From a virus, in IMG/VR virus record IMGVR_UViG_3300008448_000571, positions 1-25,385 of that record: a stretch of 25,385 bases of DNA; one strand, 5' to 3'. Positions 5,637-11,674 of this stretch are shown here, piece after piece; within the stretch, counting starts at the first letter, position 1, and each line of letters starts with the position of its first letter. A program made the position numbers and the translations under genes. The notes beneath the pieces are model-generated. The model was not told the DNA's origin. It searched no databases and saw only the letters and a program-made list of their open reading frames with translations.

Positions 5637-6100
5637 CGCTTTAACTTCCTTTCTTCGGTGGCTATTAGCCCCCGTCTGGTTTCTACTGGTCGGGGGCTTC
5701 TCAGCTTTCCGATAGAACTATTGTACAACTTGTGTGTGACAATCCTGGCTTTTGGATGGTAGATTTCCATCGATTGTCTGAAAGATCTTCTGATCAGTCT
5801 TTTGACCTTATTATTAGGCACGTCAGATGAGAAGGTTTCCGTGTAACCTCTTGGAAGATCTGACTTAGTCAATAGGTTCCTAGACTTCTGATGGCTTCGG
5901 ATGGCCTGCAAGACCACTTGCTCGGATCGTTTGATCACTCTGCCATCTTCTGAAAACATAAAGCTGTTGATGATCCATTTGCTTCCATAGCGCTTTTGGA
6001 CCGTGGATAGATTATTGGTTATTCCAACCTTTTTGACCCGGATGCTAGGATTTTCAAGGAAATAAAGGTATCCAGGCTTTGACGGGTTGAATGAATTCAT
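5618..6100 (-). CDS. GIY-YIG-superfamily nuclease-like protein
   Basis: This 160-aa protein has an N-terminal half resembling the GIY-YIG variant of the T5orf172/MUG113 type. GYLYF (10-14) stands for the GIY strand, KKVGITNN (23-30) for the YIG strand, and an Arg follows at about 37. A downstream Glu is available at SEQVVLQAI (59-67), and GYTETF (85-90) resembles the late Glu-containing motif of MUG113-type proteins. Family members cut DNA or RNA, but several of this branch are untested. The start overlaps the sigma-like stop by one base. The last 35 or so residues, rich in Arg and Pro, are encoded over a TTGTACAA site, a GC-rich hairpin and the exonuclease ribosome-binding site, and overlap the exonuclease by 19 bases. 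Confidence 0.65.
   Translation of the reverse strand: MNSFNPSKPGYLYFLENPSIRVKKVGITNNLSTVQKRYGSKWIINSFMFSEDGRVIKRSEQVVLQAIRSHQKSRNLLTKSDLPRGYTETFSSDVPNNKVKRLIRRSFRQSMEIYHPKARIVTHKLYNSSIGKLRSPRPVETRRGLIATEERKLKRWLMPI
5645..5655 (-). repeat. Start-associated sequence before the exonuclease gene
   Basis: Exact copy of AAGAAAGGAAG on the minus strand, eight bases upstream of ATG 5636, inside the 3' end of the GIY-YIG-like frame. Confidence 0.75.
5667..5698 (-). other. GC-rich hairpin ahead of the exonuclease gene
   Basis: AGCCCCCG pairs with CGGGGGCT over eight base pairs around a 16-base loop. It lies within the last codons of the GIY-YIG-like frame, about 30 bases before the exonuclease start. 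No T-run follows on the minus strand, so it is not a standard intrinsic terminator. It could pause transcription, protect the mRNA, or be a relic of an older gene boundary. Confidence 0.55.
5721..5728. promoter_or_regulatory. TTGTACAA palindrome, candidate operator or promoter element
   Basis: Second copy of the palindrome, about 85 bases before the exonuclease start and inside the GIY-YIG-like frame. The minus strand also reads TACAAT here, a possible -10, but no convincing -35 is present. Confidence 0.35.
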
Positions 6101-6696
6101 TACTTATTGTCCAAGATCATCTGGATCTGGCGTAGTGCCTTTCTGACTCTTTTCCTAGCTCCAGGAGCAGAAACTCCATCAAGCATTGCAATGTCTCTAA
6201 ATGTGTATTCCTGTTCGTATTTCCAGATCAGGACTTTTTGCATGTCCACATCTAGTTTTTGGAATGCTAGCTTTACGTCCAAGACAGCAGTTTTTGCGTC
6301 GTCAAGGCTTGGATCCCAATGGTCTATTGGCGCACCGGTATTTGGGTCAACCTTCAACCCTTGGTTGAATGATGAATTGAACATGGCTACCAAAGATCTC
6401 TCAATCTGTTGAATCGAGTATCTTGAGTAGTAATCCAAAGGAGTGCCTGAGCGTTCTTGCTGCTCGGCGGTACAGAACGAATTAGCTTTACGCCGCAATG
6501 CGGTGATCAGCTTCAAAGTCCCATCGACTTCAGATCGGTATCTGATGACGGTATCTTGGTTCTCGTATAGCCAAAGCACTAACAAGCTTTCAAGATCTTC
6601 AAAGTCGACTAGTGACCACTTAGAAGAAAGCCGCCTAGCCAAGTTTCTTGCAATGTTTATTTCGCCCTGCAAGATCGGGCCTGAACTTACTATCAT
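6100..6696 (-). CDS. Sigma-70-family-like transcription factor
   Basis: This 198-aa protein has the two-part layout of small sigma factors. Residues about 13-78 form a helical region-2-like segment with an acidic patch (DFEDLESLL, 31-39) and conserved aromatics. Residues about 143-193 form a region-4-like helix-turn-helix: YTFRDIAMLDGVSAPGARKR (164-183) has the spacing of sigma region 4.2. The linker holds DPNTGAPIDHWDP, likely loop. Phage-coded sigma-like factors redirect host RNA polymerase to middle or late promoters. It is the first gene after the late terminator. No Shine-Dalgarno sequence precedes ATG 6696, but TACAAT ends six bases before it, which fits a leaderless transcript. A strict DNA-binding role without polymerase binding cannot be excluded. 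Confidence 0.7.
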   Translation of the reverse strand: MIVSSGPILQGEINIARNLARRLSSKWSLVDFEDLESLLVLWLYENQDTVIRYRSEVDGTLKLITALRRKANSFCTAEQQERSGTPLDYYSRYSIQQIERSLVAMFNSSFNQGLKVDPNTGAPIDHWDPSLDDAKTAVLDVKLAFQKLDVDMQKVLIWKYEQEYTFRDIAMLDGVSAPGARKRVRKALRQIQMILDNK

Positions 6697-6702
6697 GGGT
6701 CA

Positions 6703-6712
6703 ATTGTACAAT
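6703..6712 (-). promoter_or_regulatory. Palindrome ATTGTACAAT with putative -10 of a leaderless promoter
   Basis: The third TTGTACAA copy, here extended to a perfect ten-base palindrome. On the minus strand TACAAT (6708-6703) lies six bases before the sigma-like ATG, so a transcript from it would begin at or next to the start codon. No good -35 is visible at normal spacing. A regulator bound here would cover the start site, which fits autoregulation. Confidence 0.4.
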
Positions 6713-6753
6713 ACAACTGCTACAATGTAGGATCCAGAGCTTCAATCTCGGGG

Positions 6754-6783
6754 TAAAAGAAAAGACCCTTACCGAAGTAAGGG
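6754..6783 (-). terminator. Intrinsic terminator of the late operon
   Basis: On the minus strand CCCTTAC and GTAAGGG form a perfect seven-base-pair stem (6766-6783) closed by a TTCG tetraloop, followed at once by TCTTTTCTTTT. It lies 19 bases after the holin stop and about 60 bases before the sigma-like gene, so it separates the structural and lysis operon from the left region. The plus strand has no T-run after the stem, so termination should act only on minus-strand transcripts. Confidence 0.92.
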
Positions 6784-6801
6784 CCTAATCCTAGGAACCG
6801 G

Positions 6802-7116
6802 TTAACCTTTAGGGTCTTCTTCAATTCCTGCTTCGTAAATAACGTCTTCAGTTAGTTCGGGCGTTTCTTCAAACAATGGCTCGTCTTTTTTAGCAGTCTT
6901 GTATGCTTCTTCAATTGAAGCACCAATACCAAAAGCGTCATCGTTAGGATCCAATGACCTAACTAGTGGGCCTAATGCACCAGCAATTATTGCCGATACT
7001 GTTATTGTCGCAGGATCTTCAATTCCAGCAAGTAGCAATGCACCGATAGCCGCTAATGCTGATCTGGCATACGACCAAATAGCTTTCTTGATGTGGTTCC
7101 ATGTTTCTGGTTTCAC
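6802..7116 (-). CDS. Holin
   Basis: This 104-aa protein has two hydrophobic segments near the N-terminus, about residues 17-31 (SARSALAAIGALLLAG region) and 37-53 (ATITVSAIIAGALGPLV region). They are joined by a short GIEDP turn, and an acidic hydrophilic tail follows. This is the topology of the two-helix actinophage holins of the r1t type, which open the cytoplasmic membrane at a set time. It overlaps the M23 endopeptidase stop by four bases and is the last gene before the late terminator, the expected end of a lysis cassette. The long acidic tail (62-104) is more extended than in minimal holins and may be cytoplasmic. Confidence 0.75.
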   Translation of the reverse strand: MKPETWNHIKKAIWSYARSALAAIGALLLAGIEDPATITVSAIIAGALGPLVRSLDPNDDAFGIGASIEEAYKTAKKDEPLFEETPELTEDVIYEAGIEEDPKG

Positions 7117-7595
7117 TTTAGTTTCTCCAATGCAATCTGAGTTTTTATGTAGCTCGTTGGCTCTGTGTAGCGAGTTCCATTACTGGTATAAATGTAGTGT
7201 TTACCGCGCTGGATCTCAAAGTGTAGATGCGGACCAGTTGACTCGCCAGTGTTTCCAAGCTTACCAATAGTCTTGCCCTCAAGAACCTTTTCGCCCACTT
7301 TGACTTTGATTGATCCTTTGAGCAAATGCATGTAGCTAGATGTGATCCACTCACCATCGACTCGGTGCCTGATCTTTACAATGTAACCGCCACCGGCAGG
7401 TTCACCATTAGCGAACTTCAATCGGCTAGGACCTGCAAAAATGACAGTTCCTTGCTCGATTGCTTTTACAGGAGTTCCAAGCTTTCCAGCATAGTCGACT
7501 CCGTTGTGGTGCTTTCTGGTCTTTTCAATAGGGTGAATTCTCCAGCCGTAAGGCGAAGAAATCTTTGGCATTGGCTTATCAAATGGGAATCTCAC
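7113..7595 (-). CDS. M23-family peptidoglycan endopeptidase (endolysin)
   Basis: This 160-aa single-domain M23 (lysostaphin/LytM) zinc metallopeptidase shows the full active-site set. SSPYGWRIHP (13-22) is the entry strand. HHNGVDY (29-35) carries the zinc ligands His30 and Asp34, SSYMHL (86-91) carries His90, and GPHLHFE (121-127) supplies His123 and His125. The family cuts peptide cross-links in peptidoglycan. There is no signal peptide, so it needs the holin encoded next (four-base overlap). No wall-binding domain is fused to it, and the preceding gene encodes a LysM-like protein with a four-base overlap. A tail-associated role is possible, but the position beside a holin and before the terminator argues for lysis. 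Confidence 0.87.
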   Translation of the reverse strand: MRFPFDKPMPKISSPYGWRIHPIEKTRKHHNGVDYAGKLGTPVKAIEQGTVIFAGPSRLKFANGEPAGGGYIVKIRHRVDGEWITSSYMHLLKGSIKVKVGEKVLEGKTIGKLGNTGESTGPHLHFEIQRGKHYIYTSNGTRYTEPTSYIKTQIALEKLK

Positions 7596-7864
7596 AGTTT
7601 GATCTCCATACCTTCACGGATCTGTCGACCCTTATTGGTTTCGTATAGTTGTTTGGCGTATTCATGCTTTGTCATGCCTTTTGGGGCAAAACGAGCGGCC
7701 ACAGCGGCCCAGGTGTCATCTTCAGAAGCCACATAGGTATTTCTATTACCCAAGACCTCCGTCGTCACCACGGCCGCGTGGGCATCAAACTGGTCTACGT
7801 CATCAACAATGACCCATTGTGATTCTTCAAATGTTACCATTGGCTTGCTTTTCCTTCGTCCCAT
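7592..7864 (-). CDS. LysM-like small protein
   Basis: This 90-aa protein has a C-terminal segment of about residues 49-90, with DDTWAAVAARF followed by AKQLYETNKGRQIREGMEIKL. That is the pattern of a LysM peptidoglycan-binding domain: a D(T/S)xxxIA start, a helix with an Asn, and a final hydrophobic strand. The Asn-Lys and GMEI positions fit well. Residues 1-48 show no known domain and no signal peptide. It overlaps the M23 gene by four bases. A wall-binding partner for the single-domain endopeptidase, or a tail-tip protein that touches the wall, are both reasonable. ATG 7864 lies in AACCGCATGG with AGGAAAA upstream. Confidence 0.65.
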   Translation of the reverse strand: MGRRKSKPMVTFEESQWVIVDDVDQFDAHAAVVTTEVLGNRNTYVASEDDTWAAVAARFAPKGMTKHEYAKQLYETNKGRQIREGMEIKL

Positions 7865-7878
7865 GCGGTTTTCCTAAC

Positions 7879-8735
<857 letters not shown>

Positions 8736-8736
<1 letters not shown>

Positions 8737-9077
8737 TAGCTACCTTCTGGTCGTACTACTTCTGGGCTGATTAGGCAGTTACCGCCAACTAGGCGGATCA
8801 CCGGCTCATCGCTAACATGGATTAGTTCTAAACCGTAAACGTATTCTTTAGCAGTTAGCAACGACGTTTGAGCTGCGGTCAGAACTAGTGAAACGGTTGC
8901 CGTCTCAAAGTCAATTTCTGGTTCAGTTTCAAGAACTAGATCGGTATTTGGTTTTAGCCTAATCTGAAATAGAGCTGAGTAACCGGTAAGATCAACAGGC
9001 TCATTATCGACTAGAACCTCGAATTGGCGTATAAAAGTTGCCCCGGCGTCAATCCGAAGGGTATAGACCGTGCTCAT
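8736..9077 (-). CDS. Small beta-rich tail or baseplate protein, 113 aa
   Basis: The sequence alternates hydrophobic and polar residues throughout, as in an Ig-like or BppU N-terminal-like beta sandwich. It has [14 protein letters not shown] near the start, [14 protein letters not shown] (about 27-40), and a final [11 protein letters not shown]. This DLTGY pattern recurs in phage proteins that link fibres to the tail tip. It lies between a membrane-anchored small protein and the collagen-like fibre, so it could be the fibre's attachment domain carried as a separate chain. AGGAG precedes ATG 9077. The family assignment is tentative. Confidence 0.55.
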
Positions 9078-9084
9078 TAGTCTC

Positions 9085-9312
9085 CTAAACTAGAGTGTTT
9101 ACAATTACAACAATCAGGGCAGTTAGTCCCGCACTCGCGGCTGCAGTTATCCACGCAGTTTGCCATCTTGCCTTCTCCAGATCTCTGATGCGATACTCAT
9201 GATCTTTGATGTTTCGCTCAGTCCAGTCAACGTGATTAGGAAGGCGCTCATTTAGTATTGTAACTTCACGAATTAGAGTTTGCGCCCATACTGGTATTTG
9301 TTCCTCAGCCAT
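9085..9312 (-). CDS. Small coiled-coil protein with C-terminal membrane helix (XhlA-like topology)
   Basis: This 75-aa protein has a charged helical middle, about 15-50, with heptad spacing (NERLPNHVDWTERNIKDHEYRIRDLEK region). A single C-terminal hydrophobic helix follows at 52-73 (WITAAASAGLTALIVVIV). This layout resembles XhlA-type phage proteins that work with a holin, and also small membrane proteins seen among tail genes of aquatic phages. It lies six genes before the terminator and not next to the holin. Both lysis and tail roles remain open. Its start shares a base with the stop of the upstream 117-aa gene. Confidence 0.55.
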   Translation of the reverse strand: MAEEQIPVWAQTLIREVTILNERLPNHVDWTERNIKDHEYRIRDLEKARWQTAWITAAASAGLTALIVVIVNTLV

Positions 9313-9665
9313 TATGCTTCAATCTGAATAACTTCAGTCCACTCGCCCGTGCGCTCATTCCAGTAGTAAGCGCCGTTAGCTGGCACATCAACAGGAGCTT
9401 GCCATTGATAGGTTTCTTTATTTAGCAACCAGCTATCAAAAGGCTTAGGTGCAATAAAAGCATCCCCATCTTCGTCATAGGTAAAGCCGATTCCAGCGTA
9501 GTTCTTGCGAATGTTTCCGTTATAGGATGTGCGCTTACAAGCTAGTCCGCGAAAGTTGCTATACCAAACTTCTGGCTCTAGCCCTTCAATTAGTTCATTT
9601 TCATCGATTCCAACTATGACTTCGATAACGATGTTATTTTCATCTAAAAATGCGTAGTGTGCCAT
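9312..9665 (-). CDS. Hypothetical tail-region protein, 117 aa
   Basis: The protein begins MAHYAFLDENNIVIEVIVGIDEN and contains a FTYDEDGDAFIAPKPFDSW segment (about 61-79) and a C-terminal YYWNERTGEWTEV. Short proteins with this start and the 'Y...D.F..P.P..SW' core are frequent near tail fibre genes of marine and freshwater phages, and are generally thought to be virion components. I know of no experimental function. It lies directly after the glycine-rich fibre gene, with GAAAGG upstream of ATG 9665. Confidence 0.55.
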   Translation of the reverse strand: MAHYAFLDENNIVIEVIVGIDENELIEGLEPEVWYSNFRGLACKRTSYNGNIRKNYAGIGFTYDEDGDAFIAPKPFDSWLLNKETYQWQAPVDVPANGAYYWNERTGEWTEVIQIEA

Positions 9666-9683
9666 TTTAGTTATTGCCTTTCA

Positions 9684-10565
9684 TTACGAGATTGTAAAGG
9701 TGCCTGTTCCAGCAGTAATCGAAGTTACTTTGAAGCCTCCAGATGTTGTTGTTGTACTAGTCAAGCCACCTGAAAAGTTTAGGACAAAAAGCTCTGGGTA
9801 TTTAAGAATTACAACTCCAGAACCACCTGCAGCACCTGACTGAGTGCTGTCTTGTCTTTGGCCACCACCGCCACCGCCGCCAGTATTTGCTGTTCCTGCT
9901 ACTGCTGGGTTATACCTACCAGCACCGCCACCACCGCCACCAGCACCACCAGCACCAGCGCTATTCCAAGCACCACCACCGCCACCGCCAGCACGAGTAA
10001 TAGAAGTTCCAGTTATAGATGAAGCCGTTCCAGCACCACCGCTACCGCCATTGTTGCCACCGCCGCCATTACCTACAGCCGAAGCACCACCGCCACCGCC
10101 AGCGCCACCAAAATCCCCTACTTGTCCATTTCCACCATTGTTTCCTTGGCTCGGTGAGGTTGATGGGGTGTTTCCAGCGCCACCGACTTTTCCGTCATTT
10201 GAACCGCCACCGCCACCTGAGCCACCAGCTTGACCAGCCTCGCCTTGATTTCCACCTCTACCGCCTCCAGCGCTTGTATAGGTGTGAAACGTAGTATTTG
10301 CGCCGTTAGTGCTAGTGGCACCACCCGCTCCAATTGACACTGTAAAAGTATCGGCAGGATTTAGGTTAAGGCTAGTAAAGCTTCTGTATCCACCAGCGCC
10401 ACCAGCACCACCGCCACCACCACCGGGGCAGTTGCTACCGCCACCGCCACCGCCAATTACAAGAGCGTCAAAAATAACTGGGACAGAGCTAGGGTATCCA
10501 ACAAGCATACTGTTGTATTTTCTATTATTTCTCACGCCTGCGTTTTTTAGGCTTTGGTTAGCCAT
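9684..10565 (-). CDS. Glycine-rich tail fibre / adhesin-like protein
   Basis: This 293-aa protein has a short N-terminal region (about 1-35) followed by a very Gly-rich domain to about residue 240. That domain has runs of five to seven Gly interrupted by NGG, GAGG and SGGAG units, and a conserved edge FTSLNLNPADTFTVSIGAGG (64-83). Such domains form polyglycine-helix sandwiches in phage receptor-binding adhesins and in the glycine-rich domain family of fibre proteins. GVVILKYPE closes the domain, as usual, and a small beta-rich tail follows (about 255-293). With the collagen-like protein it likely forms the host-recognition equipment. The repeat DNA produces long antisense open frames that I discount. 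ATG 10565 has AGGAG upstream. Confidence 0.8.
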   Translation of the reverse strand: MANQSLKNAGVRNNRKYNSMLVGYPSSVPVIFDALVIGGGGGGSNCPGGGGGGAGGAGGYRSFTSLNLNPADTFTVSIGAGGATSTNGANTTFHTYTSAGGGRGGNQGEAGQAGGSGGGGGSNDGKVGGAGNTPSTSPSQGNNGGNGQVGDFGGAGGGGGASAVGNGGGGNNGGSGGAGTASSITGTSITRAGGGGGGAWNSAGAGGAGGGGGGAGRYNPAVAGTANTGGGGGGGQRQDSTQSGAAGGSGVVILKYPELFVLNFSGGLTSTTTTSGGFKVTSITAGTGTFTIS

Positions 10566-10574
10566 GAGTTACTC

Positions 10575-10907
10575 CTAAAGGTCTATTTCGCTACCGAACA
10601 AAGAAAAGGACAGGGTTGCTGAACTTCCGTAAACTGTTACTACGTCGGTTGATGCAAGAGTCAAGCCCAAAGTTAAGGTTGTTGAATCTCCGCCACCAAC
10701 AGTTATGTCATAAGCTACATAGTGCTGATCTGCCAGAGTTGCGGCAGCAGGTCGCACTGCTAATCTATAGCTAGCGTTTGCACCACCCCTGTTAGCAATT
10801 ACTAAAGTAGAAACAATTGTTTCCTTTAGGCTTGGGACTGTGTAAAGAGTTGTGTTTGTTGTCGCGCTTGGTGCTACTTGCCCAAGAACTTTGTATCGTG
10901 TTGCCAT
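10575..10907 (-). CDS. Small virion-associated beta protein, 110 aa
   Basis: The protein begins MATRYKVLGQVAPSATTNTTLYTVP and continues with strands that predict an all-beta fold (TIVSTLVIANRGG..YRLAVRP..). This opening, with a 'TLYTVP' segment and 'ANRG' turn, is common in small structural proteins of aquatic phages encoded next to fibre genes. There is no catalytic motif, signal peptide or membrane segment. Its place between the 253-aa minor tail protein and the Gly-rich fibre supports a tail-tip or fibre-associated role. GGGAG in the preceding gene's end serves as ribosome-binding site. Confidence 0.6.
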   Translation of the reverse strand: MATRYKVLGQVAPSATTNTTLYTVPSLKETIVSTLVIANRGGANASYRLAVRPAAATLADQHYVAYDITVGGGDSTTLTLGLTLASTDVVTVYGSSATLSFSLFGSEIDL

Positions 10908-10911
10908 GTTT

Positions 10912-11673
10912 TTATGCTCCCATCAATAGAAATGTTGCGTTGGTTCCGCCACCTGTATCTGGAGCGGGTGCCCATCTCAAGGTCGTTCCATCTGACTTGA
11001 GAATCTCGTTTTCCAATCCAATTGGAATTCTTGTAGGTCTACCATCTTCGCCCCCAGCGATTAGGTCTCCTTCAGTAGTAATTGGGTTTGCAAAGCTTAC
11101 CCAGGCTTCGCCGTTCCAAAACTCGTGGGCTAGATCGGTAAAGTTGAAACCAAATGTTTGAAATGGAACTGGATCAGCCGGTCTGGTTGCCGTTGTCCAA
11201 ACTCCGACTCGCTCACTGACAAATGTCCTCCAGTCAGTAAGCATTTCGGTAGTAATTGCCAAAGTCGATGGTGGAATAACCAAAGTTGCCAAGTGTAACT
11301 GATAGATCCCTACATCTGTCTGGACGAGACTTGGTGCAACTGGATCAGATGGCGCAGGCGTCCCCTGAACAAGTTTTGCCTGAATCGTATTTAGGCTTGG
11401 ATCTAATTCTACAACTACAAGATCAATTCTTGAGTTCAAACCGGCAGATGGCACGGTCAACTCTAACTGCGCAGTGTTGATGTAGTAATGACCACGAATG
11501 AACGCTTGACCTGGTTCAACTAGGATTGAAAGAGTCGATCCCTCGGCAGAGACAGATAGTTCTGTTCCGACTGGGTTACCCTTAATTCCAGTCTCCTGGA
11601 AGTTCCTTGCCCACTGGGAAAATTGACTTTCCGTTGTGTCAATGTTCTCAAATGGGAACGACTGCTGTGCCAT
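10912..11673 (-). CDS. Minor tail / baseplate protein, 253 aa
   Basis: The N-terminal two thirds (MAQQSFPFENIDTTESQFSQWAR to about 165) is the fold seen in many actinophage minor tail proteins encoded after the Gp37-like gene. It has STLSILVEPGQAFIRGHYY and NSRIDLVVVELD as the recognisable strands. The C-terminal part holds FWNGEAWVSF and DLIAGGEDGRPTRIPIG, a short motif also used in fibre tips ahead of variable ends, then a Gly-rich end. It probably sits at the tail tip and supports the fibres encoded downstream. AGGAGAATAAA precedes ATG 11673. Confidence 0.7.
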   Translation of the reverse strand: MAQQSFPFENIDTTESQFSQWARNFQETGIKGNPVGTELSVSAEGSTLSILVEPGQAFIRGHYYINTAQLELTVPSAGLNSRIDLVVVELDPSLNTIQAKLVQGTPAPSDPVAPSLVQTDVGIYQLHLATLVIPPSTLAITTEMLTDWRTFVSERVGVWTTATRPADPVPFQTFGFNFTDLAHEFWNGEAWVSFANPITTEGDLIAGGEDGRPTRIPIGLENEILKSDGTTLRWAPAPDTGGGTNATFLLMGA

Positions 11674-11674
11674 T

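Noticed and set aside
5667-5698. GC-rich hairpin as an intrinsic terminator
   Set aside because: No T-run follows on either strand, and it is inside an open frame that leads into the next gene's start; kept only as a hairpin.
9844-10578. Plus-strand proline-rich open frames over the glycine-rich gene
   Set aside because: Poly-Pro is simply the antisense of poly-Gly codons; no ribosome-binding sites and all neighbours are on the minus strand.
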